Shown here piece after piece: positions 16,416 through 25,724 of a DNA stretch of 64,000 nucleotides. The stretch's first letter is position 1, and every line of letters starts with the position of its first letter. Origin of the DNA: Microbacterium sp. MF43 (GTDB lineage Bacteria > Actinomycetota > Actinomycetes > Actinomycetales > Microbacteriaceae). The position numbers and the translations under genes were made by a program. The DNA lies in NCBI RefSeq assembly GCF_012847295.1, contig NZ_JABBDY010000001.1, positions 620,001-684,000 on the forward strand, written 5' to 3'. Below the pieces are notes generated by a model. That model was not told the DNA's origin, ran no database searches, and worked only from the letters and a program-made list of their open reading frames with translations.

Positions 16416-17195
16416 CTATCCGAACCGGCCCGAGACGTAGTCCTCGGTCGCCTGCACGGCCGGAGTCGTGAAGATCGACCTCGTGTCGTCGTACTCGATG
16501 AGCTTGCCCGGCTTGCCGGTGCCGGCGATGTTGAAGAACGCCGTCTTGTCGCTCACGCGCGAGGCCTGCTGCATGTTGTGGGTCACGATGACGACGGTGT
16601 AGTCGTTCTTCAGCTCGCCGATCAGCTCCTCGATCGCGTAGGTCGAGATCGGGTCGAGTGCCGAGCACGGCTCGTCCATGAGGATGACCTCGGGGGAGAC
16701 GGCGATCGCACGAGCGATGCACAGACGCTGCTGCTGCCCGCCCGAAAGCCCCGAGCCGGGCTTGTCGAGGCGATCCTTGACCTCGTTCCAGAGGTTGGCG
16801 CCCCGCAGCGACTTCTCCACGAGCGCGTCGGAGTCGGACTTGGCCATGCGCTTGTTGTTCAGCTTCACCCCGGCCAGCACGTTCTCGCGGATCGACATCG
16901 TCGGGAACGGGTTGGGCCGCTGGAAGACCATGCCCACCTGGCGGCGGACGAGAACGGGATCGACGTTGGGGCCGTACAGGTCGTCGCCGTCGAGCAGCAC
17001 CTTGCCCTCGACGCGCGCGCCGGGGATGACTTCGTGCATGCGGTTGAGGGTGCGCAGGAACGTCGACTTGCCGCAGCCGGACGGGCCGATGAACGCGGTG
17101 ACGCTGCGGGGTTCGATGTCGAGCGACACGCCCTCGACGGCCAGGAAGTCGCCGTAGTAGACGTTCAGATCGTTGACTTCGATGCTCTTGGACAC
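16416..17195 (-). CDS. pstB: Phosphate ABC transporter ATPase PstB
   Basis: 259 residues, the full family length. Walker [10 protein letters not shown] (about 37-45), ABC signature [15 protein letters not shown], Walker [14 protein letters not shown] and switch His in [14 protein letters not shown] are all intact. The [17 protein letters not shown] insert is characteristic of PstB. It powers import of inorganic phosphate by PstC/PstA. It is the last gene of pstSCAB, 37 bases after pstA. Expression should follow the PHO box upstream of pstS. Confidence 0.98.
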   Translation of the reverse strand: MSKSIEVNDLNVYYGDFLAVEGVSLDIEPRSVTAFIGPSGCGKSTFLRTLNRMHEVIPGARVEGKVLLDGDDLYGPNVDPVLVRRQVGMVFQRPNPFPTMSIRENVLAGVKLNNKRMAKSDSDALVEKSLRGANLWNEVKDRLDKPGSGLSGGQQQRLCIARAIAVSPEVILMDEPCSALDPISTYAIEELIGELKNDYTVVIVTHNMQQASRVSDKTAFFNIAGTGKPGKLIEYDDTRSIFTTPAVQATEDYVSGRFG

Positions 17196-17232
17196 GATTC
17201 CTCTGATTTCGCTTCGGGAGGTATGCGGGGGC

Positions 17233-18342
17233 TCAGCGGCCCAGCTTGGGGGAGAAGATCTTCGCGACCAGGCGCGCGACCAGGTTCAGCACCATCACGA
17301 TGACGATGAGCACCAGCGCGGCGGCCCAGGCGCGGTCGTGGTAGGCCTGCACGGGAATGCCGGCGTACATGTACTGCGTGTAGGCGAAGACCGGGAGCGT
17401 CATCATTCGTCCCTCGAACAGGTTGTAGTTCATGGACGTCGCGACGCCGGCGGTGAGCAGCAGCGGCGCCGTCTCGCCGATGACCCGCGAGATCGACAGC
17501 ATGACACCCGTCGTGATGCCCGCGATCGACGTGGGCAGCACGACCTTCGCGATCGTGAGCCACTTCGGCACGCCGAGCGCGTACGCCGCCTCGCGCAGCT
17601 CGTTCGGGACGAGCCGCAGCATCTCCTCGCTCGAGCGCACGACGACCGGGATCATCAGCACCGACAGGGCGATCGAGCCCATGATGCCCATGCGGATCCC
17701 CGGCCCGAGGAACAGGGCGAACAGGGCGTACGCGAAAAGGCCCGCGACGATCGACGGGATGCCGGTCATGACGTCGACGAGGAAGGTGATGCCCTGCGCC
17801 AGACGCTTCCCGGCGCCGTACTCGACCAGGTAGATCGCGGTGAAGATGCCGATCGGGATCGAGATGATCGCGGCGGCGAGTGTGATGAGGAGCGTGCCGA
17901 CGATGGCGTGCAGCGCGCCGCCGCCCTCACCGACGACGTTGCGCATGGAGCTGTTGAAGAACTCGGCCGAGAGTCCGGCGACGCCGTTGACGAGTACCGT
18001 CCAGGCGACGGACACGAGCGGCACCATCGCGATGGCGAACGCCACGGTGACGACGCCGGTCACGAGCCGGTCGACTCCTTTTCGGCGACCCTCGACCAGC
18101 GATGAGATCAGCGTGATGAGCGCCAGGTAGACCAGGGCCGTGACCACAGCCCAGCCTGCGATGCTGAACTCCGACCCGTTGGCCATCGAGAGGACGCCGA
18201 AGACGAGCGCGGTGATGCCCGCGCTCGCACCGAGCAGCCCCCACGGCGCCCACGCGGGGAGATGTCCGCTGGTCAGCCGCTGGTGCTCGCGAACGGGCGC
18301 GGGCGGGGGTGCCTGGGTGACGGGAGCGGTCGTGATGGTCAT
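17233..18342 (-). CDS. pstA: Phosphate ABC transporter permease PstA
   Basis: 369 residues. The N-terminal 100 residues hold a Pro-rich cytosolic leader and extra hydrophobic segments beyond the six-helix permease core, a common actinobacterial extension. The core includes the ATPase-contact EAA loop ([23 protein letters not shown]) and the PstA-type end [12 protein letters not shown]. Start ATG 18342 lies 1 base after the pstC stop (TGACATG), so the two permeases are coupled in translation. An upstream in-frame start would sit inside pstC and is unlikely. Confidence 0.95.
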   Translation of the reverse strand: MTITTAPVTQAPPPAPVREHQRLTSGHLPAWAPWGLLGASAGITALVFGVLSMANGSEFSIAGWAVVTALVYLALITLISSLVEGRRKGVDRLVTGVVTVAFAIAMVPLVSVAWTVLVNGVAGLSAEFFNSSMRNVVGEGGGALHAIVGTLLITLAAAIISIPIGIFTAIYLVEYGAGKRLAQGITFLVDVMTGIPSIVAGLFAYALFALFLGPGIRMGIMGSIALSVLMIPVVVRSSEEMLRLVPNELREAAYALGVPKWLTIAKVVLPTSIAGITTGVMLSISRVIGETAPLLLTAGVATSMNYNLFEGRMMTLPVFAYTQYMYAGIPVQAYHDRAWAAALVLIVIVMVLNLVARLVAKIFSPKLGR

Positions 18343-18343
18343 G

Positions 18344-19288
18344 TCAGTTGGCTCCCGAGAATTCCTTGCGCCGGCTGACGATCCAGCGTGCAACCGCGTT
18401 CACGGCGAAGGTGACGATGAAGAGGATGAGGCCCGTGGCGATCAGGACGTTGATGTTCGTCCCGTAGGCCTCGGGGAAGGTCAGCGCGATGTTCGCGGGG
18501 ATCGTGCTGGGGTTCTCGGCGGTGAAGAGCTGGAAGGTGACGACGCCGGTGGCGGAGAGCACCATGGCGACCGCCATCGTCTCGCCCAGCGCGCGCCCGA
18601 GGCCCAGCATGGATGCGGAGATGATGCCGCTGCGACCGAACGGGAAGACAGCCATATTGATCATCTCCCAGCGCGTCGCGCCCAAGGCGAGGGCCGCTTC
18701 CTCATGCAGGACCGGCGTCTGGAGGAAGATCTCACGACAGATCGCCGTGATGATCGGCACGATCATCACGGCGAGCACGATGGCGGCCGTGAAGATGGTC
18801 CTGCCCGTGGCCGAGACCGTCCCGCCGAACAGCGGGAACCAGCCCATGTTGGTGTTGAGCCACACGTAGACGGGCTGGACGGCGGGCGCGAGCACCATGA
18901 TTCCCCACAGGCCGAAGACCACGGAGGGAACTGCGGCCAGCAGGTCGACGATGTAGCCCAGGGTCTGTGCGAGACGCCGCGGAGCGTAGTGCGAGATGAA
19001 CAGCGCGACCGAGACAGCAAGCGGCACAGCCATCACGAGGGCGAGGAACGAAGCCCACACGGTACCGAACGCCAGCGGCCAGACATATGCCCAGAAGTTC
19101 GTCGACAGGATCGATGCGGTCTCGCTGGTCGCGGTGAGGCCGGGGATCGACTGGACGATCAGGAAGATCGTGACGGCGGCGAGCGTCACCAGGATCATCG
19201 AGCCCGCGGCGAGCGCCGTGCCCGAGAACCAGCGGTCGCCCGGCCGCTGCTTGACCTTGCCCGCGGCCGGGGCGGTCGTCGTGGTCAT
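18344..19288 (-). CDS. pstC: Phosphate ABC transporter permease PstC
   Basis: 314 residues with six membrane helices. The EAA loop reads EEAALALGATRWEMINMAVFPFGRSGI. The FGTVWASFLALVMAVPLAVSVALFIS segment is typical of PstC. It forms the channel dimer with PstA. The start ATG 19288 carries the short Thr-rich N terminus TTTTAP. A long frame open upstream belongs to the pstS shadow and is not used. Between pstS and pstC lies a strong hairpin (19319-19359) that may limit transcription or protect the pstS message. Confidence 0.95.
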   Translation of the reverse strand: MTTTTAPAAGKVKQRPGDRWFSGTALAAGSMILVTLAAVTIFLIVQSIPGLTATSETASILSTNFWAYVWPLAFGTVWASFLALVMAVPLAVSVALFISHYAPRRLAQTLGYIVDLLAAVPSVVFGLWGIMVLAPAVQPVYVWLNTNMGWFPLFGGTVSATGRTIFTAAIVLAVMIVPIITAICREIFLQTPVLHEEAALALGATRWEMINMAVFPFGRSGIISASMLGLGRALGETMAVAMVLSATGVVTFQLFTAENPSTIPANIALTFPEAYGTNINVLIATGLILFIVTFAVNAVARWIVSRRKEFSGAN

Positions 19289-19318
19289 GGTGTCCTTCTG
19301 GTTCGGGTCGTACGGGGT

Positions 19319-19359
19319 GAGACCCGCTTCCGGCGCGGGGCGCGCCGGAACCGGGTCTC
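19319..19359 (-). promoter_or_regulatory. Intercistronic hairpin between pstS and pstC
   Basis: GAGACCC (19319-19325) pairs with GGGTCTC (19353-19359) and TTCCGGCGCG (19328-19337) pairs with CGCGCCGGAA (19341-19350). The stem has 17 pairs, a 3-base loop and one small internal loop. No U-run follows, so partial attenuation or 3' protection of pstS mRNA is more likely than full termination. Confidence 0.7.
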
Positions 19360-19365
19360 GGTGTC

Positions 19366-20484
19366 TTACTCGACGACGATCAGCTCGATCGCGGCGTTGA
19401 CCTGCTCGCGCAGCGAGTCGGAGATGGGGGCGCTGCCCGCCGCCTCGGCAGCGGCGTCCTGGCCCTCGGGGCTGGCGACGTACTGAAGGTAGGCCTTCAC
19501 GAGCGGCGCGACCGCCGGGTCGGCGTACTCCTGGCACGCGATCATGTAGCTCACCAGCACGATGGGGTAGACGCCGGCTTCGTCGGAGGTGCGGGCGAGC
19601 TCGAACGCGAGGTCACCCTCACCGCGGCCCTCCTCCAGCGTGGAAGCGTCGACGATGGCGGCGGCGGCCTCCGGCGAGTACTCGACGAACTCGTCGCCGA
19701 CCTGGACGGCGGCGGTGGAGAGACCCTCCTCGGCGGCGCGCGACGCGTCGGCGTAGCCGACGGTGCCGTTTCCGCCTGCCACGGCCGACACCACGCCCGA
19801 GGTGCCCTGGGCGGCCTCACCGGTGTTGAGCGGCCACACGCCGTCGGGCTCCGAGGTCCACACGTCGGGCGCGGCCTGGTAGAGGTAGTCGGTGAAGTTC
19901 TCGGTCGTGCCCGAGTCGTCGGCGCGGTGCACCGGCGTGACCGCGAGGTCGGGGAGCTCCACGCCCTCGTTGAGCGCGGCGATCGCGGGGTCGTTCCAGT
20001 TGGTGATGTCACCCGAGAACAGGCCCGCGATGGTCGCGGCGTCGAGGTTGAGGGAGTCGACGCCCTCGATGTTGAAGATGACGGCGATCGGCGAGATGTA
20101 GGTCGGCAGTTCGATGATGCCCGAGCCGTCGACGCAGGCATCGAACGGGCCCGCCTCGATCTCCTCGATCTTGAAGGCCCGGTCGGAACCCGCGAAGGGG
20201 AAGGCGCCGGCCTGGAACGACTCACGCCCTGCGCCGGAGCCGGCGGGGTCGTAGGTCACGTCGACCCCGGGGTTGGCGGTCTGGAACCCGGCGGTCCATG
20301 CCGAGACCGCGACTTCCTGCGCCGACGATCCGCCGCCGGCGATCGCGCCTTCGAGGTCGGAGACGGTGGGTTCGCCGGTCGAGTTTCCGCCGGGGGCGGT
20401 CTGCTCGTTGGCGGCGCAGCCGGCGAGGGCGAGGGCCGCGACAGCGGCGACAGCGCCCACCTGGGCGATGCGGGAGATCTTCAC
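19366..20484 (-). CDS. pstS: Phosphate-binding lipoprotein PstS
   Basis: 372 residues. Signal peptide with lipobox LALAGC (Cys23), then a type II periplasmic-binding fold. Phosphate-contact segments are recognisable: AGGGSSAQEVAVSAW, AGSGAGRESFQ, FAGSDRAF and VTPVHRADDSGTTENFTDYL. It captures phosphate outside the membrane and delivers it to PstC/A. Start ATG 20484 is set by the signal peptide. The upstream region has two exact 11-bp spaced GTTCACC repeats, a PHO box, so the operon should be induced in phosphate limitation by the RegX3/PhoP-type regulator at 31.7 kb or an equivalent. Confidence 0.97.
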   Translation of the reverse strand: MKISRIAQVGAVAAVAALALAGCAANEQTAPGGNSTGEPTVSDLEGAIAGGGSSAQEVAVSAWTAGFQTANPGVDVTYDPAGSGAGRESFQAGAFPFAGSDRAFKIEEIEAGPFDACVDGSGIIELPTYISPIAVIFNIEGVDSLNLDAATIAGLFSGDITNWNDPAIAALNEGVELPDLAVTPVHRADDSGTTENFTDYLYQAAPDVWTSEPDGVWPLNTGEAAQGTSGVVSAVAGGNGTVGYADASRAAEEGLSTAAVQVGDEFVEYSPEAAAAIVDASTLEEGRGEGDLAFELARTSDEAGVYPIVLVSYMIACQEYADPAVAPLVKAYLQYVASPEGQDAAAEAAGSAPISDSLREQVNAAIELIVVE

Positions 20485-20595
20485 TGTGTGAATCCTTCAC
20501 GTGTCAGGGAATGAGGCCCAAGAGGGCTTCGGGTAACGAACCCGGTGCAGGGCTCGCACTGAAACGTAGGCTCGGACTCTTAAGAGACTGCGCTC

Positions 20596-20617
20596 GGCGG
20601 GTGAACGGAAGGTGAAC
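20596..20617 (-). promoter_or_regulatory. PHO box upstream of pstS
   Basis: On the minus strand GTTCACCTTCC (20607-20617) is followed directly by GTTCACCCGCC (20596-20606), two 11-bp direct repeats. This matches the PhoP-box form described in Streptomyces. It lies about 112 bases before the pstS start. Confidence 0.85.
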
Positions 20618-20618
20618 G

Positions 20619-20641
20619 GGATGCCGACAACGAGGCATCCG
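20619..20641 (-). terminator. Terminator-like hairpin after mutT1, made of the repeated word
   Basis: GGATGCC (20619-20625) pairs with GGCATCC (20634-20640) around 8 bases, 38 bases past the mutT1 stop and beside the PHO box. No U-run follows. It includes one copy of CGGATGCCTC on the minus strand. Confidence 0.45.
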
Positions 20642-20678
20642 GGAACCGTGTCCGTTCACCTGCGCGGCGCGGACCGCG

Positions 20679-21617
20679 TCAGACCTTGGGGATATGCGTC
20701 TCGATCGCGATGATCCCCGACCCCGGGCTGTCGACCGAGAGGTGCGCGACCGAGAAGGCAGCGAAGTCGAGCGCGGAAGCGCTGCCGAGGTACGACCCGC
20801 GCAGTGTGCCGGTCGCGAGGGCGAGTTCGCTGAGTATGTCGGGAAGCACCGGACCGTGGCTGCACAGCACAGCCGCCTTGCGGGCGCGCACCCGCTGGCC
20901 GATGATCGTGCGGGCGTCGGAGGTTCCCTCTTCCCACGCGTCCTGACTGATGAGCGGGGTTCTGTCGACCTTCTTCCCGAGCGCCGCCGCCAGCGGCGCC
21001 ACGGTCTTCACGCACCGGGTGGCCGGACTCGACAGGATCTTGCGTGCGCCGAACGCGAGCAGCGGGCCGACGATGGAGTGCGCCTGCTTCTTGCCTCGTG
21101 AGGAGAGGGGGCGCCGGGCATCCTCCCCCTCCCAATCCTCGCGGGGGAGCGCCTTGGCATGCCGGAGCGCGATGATCGGGAACGTGCGCAGCACGCCCTC
21201 CTCGACCAGATGGAGGAAGTTCTCGAGGATCTCGACGTCGACGGGGTAGCTCAGCCGTGCGAGAGCCTTCTTCGGCGACGCCCACTCGAGGGCGGCGATC
21301 TCTTTGTTCGGCACGAAGGCGGAGGCGCGGATGGCCGCGTCTGTCGCCTCGGCGGCCCAGTAGTGCACGATCTTGGTGCGCTTGCTCGGCAGCCGGTAGC
21401 GCGAGACGCCCACCGGAACACCGAGCGAGACGCGGATGCCTGTCTCTTCGAAGATCTCGCGCGCAGCCGTCTCGGCGAGCATCTCGCCGGGGTCGACCTT
21501 TCCCTTGGGGAGCGTCACGTCGCGGTAGCGGGTGCGATGGATGAGCAGCACTCGCAGCTTCGCGTCGACGACGCGCCAGACGACACCGCCCGCGGCGTAG
21601 ACGGCGGTCTCGGTCAT
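20679..21617 (-). CDS. mutT1: Nudix hydrolase fused to a histidine phosphatase (MutT1-like)
   Basis: 312 residues, two domains. Residues about 1-140 are a Nudix domain whose box starts [23 protein letters not shown], matching GX5EX7REUXEEXGU. Residues about 165-312 are a phosphoglycerate-mutase-type phosphatase starting [10 protein letters not shown], with [10 protein letters not shown] and SHGPVLP carrying the other active-site residues. The same fusion in mycobacteria (MutT1) removes 8-oxo-dGTP and also acts on dinucleoside polyphosphates. Start ATG 21617 overlaps the ppk1 stop (ATGA), so the pair is one operon, as in mycobacteria. Confidence 0.92.
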   Translation of the reverse strand: MTETAVYAAGGVVWRVVDAKLRVLLIHRTRYRDVTLPKGKVDPGEMLAETAAREIFEETGIRVSLGVPVGVSRYRLPSKRTKIVHYWAAEATDAAIRASAFVPNKEIAALEWASPKKALARLSYPVDVEILENFLHLVEEGVLRTFPIIALRHAKALPREDWEGEDARRPLSSRGKKQAHSIVGPLLAFGARKILSSPATRCVKTVAPLAAALGKKVDRTPLISQDAWEEGTSDARTIIGQRVRARKAAVLCSHGPVLPDILSELALATGTLRGSYLGSASALDFAAFSVAHLSVDSPGSGIIAIETHIPKV

Positions 21618-23776
21618 CGCACCGCCCGCGCCCGCCGGCGGCGCTGGACGTTGGCCATGGTGCGGTCCTGCATGTCGACGAGGAGCTGGCCGTCCTGGCC
21701 CACGTTGTGGCGGATCCACTCACCGTCGGGGCCGAGATGCCACGAGCTGGAGGTGTCGCTCATGGCGAGGTCGAAGAAGTCGCCGAGCTCCTTGAGGTGA
21801 GCGGGCGCGGTGACGCGCACGAGCGCCTCGACGCGACGGTCGAGGTTGCGGTGCATCATGTCGGCGCTGCCGATGTACATCTGCGGGTCGCCGTCGTTGT
21901 GGAACGTGAAGATGCGCGAGTGCTCGAGGTAGCGGCCCAGGATGCTGCGTACCCGGATGTTCTCGCTCATGCCCGGCACTCCCGGCTTGAGCGAGCAGAT
22001 GCCGCGCACCCAGACGTCGACTCTCACTCCGGCCTGGCTCGCACGGTAGAGGGCGTCGATGATCTGCTCGTCGACCATCGAGTTGACCTTGATCCGCACG
22101 CTCGCCGGGCGTCCGGCGAGGGCGTTGCGGCGCTCCTTGTCGATGAGGCGCAGGAGGCCCTTGCGCAGGTGGAGCGGCGCGACGAGCAGCCGCTTGAACT
22201 TCTTCTCGATCGCGTAGCCGCTCAGCTCGTTGAACAGGCGGGTGAGGTCGCGGCCGACCTGGTCATCGACGGTGAACAGGCCGAAGTCCTCGTAGATGCG
22301 GCTCGTCTTGGGGTTGTAGTTGCCGGTGCCGACGTGACTGTAGCTGCGCAGCACGCCGCCCTCCTCGCGGATGACGAGGGCGAGCTTGCAGTGCGTCTTG
22401 AGCCCCACCAGACCATAGACGACGTGAACGCCCGCCTTCTCGAGCTTCCGGGCCCACAGGATGTTGTTGGCCTCGTCGAATCGCGCCTTGATCTCGACGA
22501 GCGCGAGAACCTGCTTCCCCGCCTCCGCCGCGTCGATGAGCGCCTCGACGATCGGGCTGTCGCCCGACGTGCGGTACAGCGTCTGCTTGATGGCGAGCAC
22601 GTGCGGGTCCTTCGCCGCCTGCTCGAGGAAGGCCTGCACGCTCGTCGCGAACGATTCGTACGGGTGGTGCACGAGCACGTCGCCCTTGCGGATCGAGGCG
22701 AAGATGTCGGGCCGCTCGTTGTTGTCGCCGGGCTGGAAGGCCATCGCGGTCGTCGGGACGTGCGGCTTGAACTTGAGGTCGGGGCGGTCGATACGCAGGT
22801 CGAACAGCCCACGAAGGTCGAGGGGCCCGGGCAGGCGGTAGACCTCCTGCTCGGTGATGTCGAGCTCGCGGATGAGCAGGTCGAGCGTCACCTCGTCCAT
22901 GTCGTCGGTGATCTCGAGGCGGATCGGCGGACCGAACCGGCGCCGAAGCAACTCGGCCTCGAGCGCCTGGATGAGGTTCTCGGACTCGTCCTCCTCGATC
23001 GCGACGTCTTCGTTGCGGGTGAGGCGGAACGCGTGGTGGTCGAGCACCTCCATTCCGGGGAAGAGGTCGTCGAGGTGATTGGAGATGAGGTCCTCGAGCG
23101 GAAGGTACCGGGCGGCGCCGTCGGGGGACGGAACCTCGACGAAGCGGGGCAGCATCGGCGGCACCTTGAGGCGCGCGAACTCCTGCCGGCCTGTTCGGGC
23201 GTTGCGGATGCGGATGGCGAGGTTGAGCGAGAGACCCGAGATATAGGGGAAGGGGTGCGCCGGGTCGACCGCGAGCGGCATGAGCACAGGGAAGACCTGC
23301 GCTTGGAAGTAGTCGTACAGGGTCGAGCGGTCGTCTTCGTCGAGCGCATCGTAGGAGACGACGTCCACACCGGCGTCGGCGAGCGCGGGCTTGACCAGGT
23401 GCGTCCACGCGTCGGCGTGGCGTAGCTGCAGGCGGTGCGCCTCGCCGGAGATATCGGCGAGCACGTCGGCGGGCGCACGGCCGACGTTCGTCGGCACCGC
23501 GAGGCCGGTCACGATGCGGCGCTTGAGTCCGGCCACGCGCACCATGAAGAACTCGTCGAGGTTGCTGGCGAAGATCGCGAGGAAGTTCGCCCGTTCGAGC
23601 AGCGGGAGGTGCGGGTCTTCGGCGAGCTCGAGCACGCGCTGGTTGAATGCCAGCCAGCTCAGCTCGCGGTCGAGATAGCGGTGCTCGGGCAGCTGGGCGT
23701 CGAGCTCCTCATCCAGGTCGAAGTCGTCGTCGTCCGCGTCGCCGAGCCCTGCGTCGAGCACCTCGTGTTCGATCAT
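21614..23776 (-). CDS. ppk1: Polyphosphate kinase 1
   Basis: 720 residues, normal length. It makes polyphosphate from ATP. The N domain contains [22 protein letters not shown], the hallmark opening. The catalytic His is in [23 protein letters not shown], and the second conserved His region lies near [29 protein letters not shown]. The N-terminal 30 residues are acidic and variable. The gene sits upstream of mutT1 and next to pstS, so phosphate import and storage genes are adjacent. Between ppk1 and glnR there are 64 bases with a single GTTCAC-like half-site on the minus strand, too weak to call. Confidence 0.97.
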   Translation of the reverse strand: MIEHEVLDAGLGDADDDDFDLDEELDAQLPEHRYLDRELSWLAFNQRVLELAEDPHLPLLERANFLAIFASNLDEFFMVRVAGLKRRIVTGLAVPTNVGRAPADVLADISGEAHRLQLRHADAWTHLVKPALADAGVDVVSYDALDEDDRSTLYDYFQAQVFPVLMPLAVDPAHPFPYISGLSLNLAIRIRNARTGRQEFARLKVPPMLPRFVEVPSPDGAARYLPLEDLISNHLDDLFPGMEVLDHHAFRLTRNEDVAIEEDESENLIQALEAELLRRRFGPPIRLEITDDMDEVTLDLLIRELDITEQEVYRLPGPLDLRGLFDLRIDRPDLKFKPHVPTTAMAFQPGDNNERPDIFASIRKGDVLVHHPYESFATSVQAFLEQAAKDPHVLAIKQTLYRTSGDSPIVEALIDAAEAGKQVLALVEIKARFDEANNILWARKLEKAGVHVVYGLVGLKTHCKLALVIREEGGVLRSYSHVGTGNYNPKTSRIYEDFGLFTVDDQVGRDLTRLFNELSGYAIEKKFKRLLVAPLHLRKGLLRLIDKERRNALAGRPASVRIKVNSMVDEQIIDALYRASQAGVRVDVWVRGICSLKPGVPGMSENIRVRSILGRYLEHSRIFTFHNDGDPQMYIGSADMMHRNLDRRVEALVRVTAPAHLKELGDFFDLAMSDTSSSWHLGPDGEWIRHNVGQDGQLLVDMQDRTMANVQRRRRARAVR

Positions 23777-23840
23777 CCCCTCATCATTGCAGGCGCACGT
23801 GACGAGAGTGTGAACGGGTCAGGGGGTTGACCGGGGCGGG

Positions 23841-24539
23841 TCAGGCGTCGGTGCGCTCGCGGGGAGCCGGGAGCTGGTCGTCCTCGTAGACGTTGAAGCG
23901 GTACCCCACGTTGCGGACCGTTCCGATGAGCTGTTCGAGGTCGCCGAGCTTGGCGCGCAGACGCCGCACGTGCACGTCGACAGTGCGCGTTCCCCCGAAG
24001 TAGTCGTAGCCCCACACCTCGCTGAGCAGCTGTTCGCGCGTGAAGACGCGGGAGGGGTGCGTCGCGAAGAAGTGGAGGAGCTGGAACTCCTTGTACGTGA
24101 GGTCGAGCGGCTTGCCGTGCACCTTCGCCGAGTACGACGACTCGTCGATCGTGATGCCGGAGGTCTGGATGCGCGTCGACACCTGCTCCTTGCTCATGCG
24201 GCCCACCGCGAGACGCACGCGGGCGTCGACCTCTGCGGGTCCCGCCGTCACGAGGATCACGTCGTCGACGCCCCAGTCCGTCGAGACCGCCGTGAGGCCG
24301 CCCTCCGTGACGACCAGCAGCAGCGGGGCGTCCAGTCCCGTGGTGTTGAGGATCTTGCACAGCGATTTCGCGCCGACCAGGTCGATGCGCGCATCCACGA
24401 AGATGACGTCGGCGCTCGGTGCGTTCACGAGCGAGGCCGGCTCGGCGGGGATCTGGCGCACGCGGTGGCTCAGCAGCTCGAGCGAGGGCAGGACCGGACC
24501 GCCGCCCTGCGCGGAGCTGAGAACGAGGAGCTGTGCCAA
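23841..24539 (-). CDS. glnR: Nitrogen regulator GlnR (OmpR-type response regulator)
   Basis: 232 residues. The receiver-like N domain ([33 protein letters not shown], then [21 protein letters not shown]) has the wording of actinobacterial GlnR. It keeps one Asp (in FVDARIDL) but lacks the acidic pocket of normal response regulators, so control is not by phosphorylation. The C-terminal winged helix (about 130-222: [26 protein letters not shown] and [18 protein letters not shown]) binds DNA. The start is TTG 24539, chosen because GGGAAGG lies 8 bases upstream and the protein then begins LAQLLVLS as GlnR does. A TACACT hexamer at 24581-24586 may be the -10 box. It sits between phosphate genes and may link N and P control. 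Confidence 0.92.
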   Translation of the reverse strand: MAQLLVLSSAQGGGPVLPSLELLSHRVRQIPAEPASLVNAPSADVIFVDARIDLVGAKSLCKILNTTGLDAPLLLVVTEGGLTAVSTDWGVDDVILVTAGPAEVDARVRLAVGRMSKEQVSTRIQTSGITIDESSYSAKVHGKPLDLTYKEFQLLHFFATHPSRVFTREQLLSEVWGYDYFGGTRTVDVHVRRLRAKLGDLEQLIGTVRNVGYRFNVYEDDQLPAPRERTDA

Positions 24540-24678
24540 AGCGTCGCCTTCCCGGCGCGTGGTATCGCGTCGTGAACCCCAGTGTAGGGCGTGCGCGGGA
24601 CGGGGCTTTGCGCGCCCGCCACCGGCCGACACGCAGGCGCTCCGTGCATCACGCGGCGCTGTGGGCGAGAATGGGCGG

Positions 24679-24969
24679 GTGGCCGTGCCTGAACTCGCTC
24701 CCCGCCGCACGTTCGGCGGCATCGTCGCCGTGTGGATCGCCGCCGCCGTCATCGGCGTGCTCGTCGGCCTCTTCGCGGGGGACGCGTGGCGAGCCCAGTG
24801 GCTGGCGGTCGGGCTGGGCGGATGCCTCATCCTCTCGTTCGCGATCCAGCTGTGGTCCGGCCGTTCCCAGGGTTTCACGCAGCGTGTCGCGGCCAGCGCG
24901 CTCGGCGCGCTGGTGGTCATGGGCGTGATCAGCCTCGGTTTCGGGCTCGCGGCCATCGTCCCCGGCTGA
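24679..24969 (+). CDS. Small membrane protein, three hydrophobic segments
   Basis: 96 residues with hydrophobic stretches near 15-36, 42-60 and 75-95, predicted as three membrane helices joined by short loops. No known motif. GTG 24679 has GAGAAT 6 bases upstream, the spacing of leaderless genes here. GTG 24685 is an alternative. It is transcribed away from glnR and followed 33 bases later by the 37-residue membrane protein. Homologues would be expected in Microbacteriaceae, but the function is unknown. Confidence 0.7.
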   Translation: MAVPELAPRRTFGGIVAVWIAAAVIGVLVGLFAGDAWRAQWLAVGLGGCLILSFAIQLWSGRSQGFTQRVAASALGALVVMGVISLGFGLAAIVPG

Positions 24970-25002
24970 TCCGGCGCGCGACCCGCCGACTAGACTGGTC
25001 GC

Positions 25003-25116
25003 ATGGATCTCTTCGCGCTCGAGCTGTTCTACGTGGGTCTCCTCGGTCTGGCGTCGCTCGCGATCGCCTTCGTCTCGGTCGTCGTCCTGAAGAACCTCTA
25101 CCGCGGCCAGCGCTGA
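25003..25116 (+). CDS. 37-residue single-pass membrane microprotein
   Basis: MDLFALELFYVGLLGLASLA is followed by a hydrophobic run and a basic end (KNLYRGQR). That gives a membrane helix of about 25 residues with a positive C terminus, so the C terminus is likely cytosolic. ATG 25003 has a good TAGACT hexamer 6 bases upstream, as for other leaderless genes, and the frame ends 11 bases before the nitrobindin-like gene. The combination of promoter, start and a coherent membrane helix makes it more than a chance frame. Function is unknown. Confidence 0.65.
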   Translation: MDLFALELFYVGLLGLASLAIAFVSVVVLKNLYRGQR

Positions 25117-25127
25117 TCGGCCGCGCC

Positions 25128-25724
25128 GTGTTCGATCTGCCGACCGACCTCCCCGCCGATCTCGCGCCGCTCTCGTGGCTGGTCGGCGTCTGGGAGGGCA
25201 CCGGCGTCATCGACTACGCCGATCACGCCTACTCGGGCGAGTTCACACACCGGGTGAGCTTCAGCCATGACGGCGGCGACTACCTGAACTACTCGGCCAG
25301 TGCGTGGCTGAACGGCGAGGACGGCGCCCGCACGCCCCTCGTGTCCGAGATGGGCTACTGGCGCCTGTCGCGCCCCGCGACGGACGCCGATGCCGGACCG
25401 GGACTCCTCCCTGCGGCGGCCCCGTCGGCTCCGCGCACGGCCGACGACGTCGAGCTCCTGCGCAATGCCGAGGGCGGGTTCGACATCGAGGTCGTCCTCG
25501 TCCACGCCGACGGCATCAGCGAGCTCTACCTCGGACAGATCCGCGGACCGCGCATCGACATCGCCACCGACGCCGTCGTGCGTCCGGCAGGCGCCAAGAC
25601 CTACGCGGCCGGCACCCGCATGTACGGCCTGGTCGAGGGGCACCTTCTGTGGGCGTGGGACATGGCGGCCCTCGGCCACGAGCTCGGCGCGCATGCGTCG
25701 GCGCGTCTCGCGCGGGCGGAATGA
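25128..25724 (+). CDS. Nitrobindin-like heme-binding beta-barrel protein (FABP family)
   Basis: 198 residues. Opens LPADLAPLSWLVGVWEGTGVIDY, matching the conserved GxWxGxG strand of the THAP4/nitrobindin family, with a long run of beta strands after it. Actinobacterial members bind ferric heme and isomerise peroxynitrite to nitrate. The C-terminal half (GTRMYGLVEGHLLWAWDMAALGHELGAHASARLARA) is the expected last strand plus helix, and its His residues include the heme-ligand candidate. Between the barrel halves is a variable loop of about 20 residues rich in Ala and Pro. Start GTG 25128. The stop overlaps the following gene (ATGA). Confidence 0.85.
   Translation: MFDLPTDLPADLAPLSWLVGVWEGTGVIDYADHAYSGEFTHRVSFSHDGGDYLNYSASAWLNGEDGARTPLVSEMGYWRLSRPATDADAGPGLLPAAAPSAPRTADDVELLRNAEGGFDIEVVLVHADGISELYLGQIRGPRIDIATDAVVRPAGAKTYAAGTRMYGLVEGHLLWAWDMAALGHELGAHASARLARAE

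Noticed and set aside
16120-16440. Plus-strand frame of 106 codons in the same gap
   Set aside because: Its first third is the translated 16-bp repeat and its end overlaps pstB; no recognisable domain.
20654-20660. Second PHO box on the plus strand near mutT1
   Set aside because: A single GTTCACC without the 11-bp-spaced partner.
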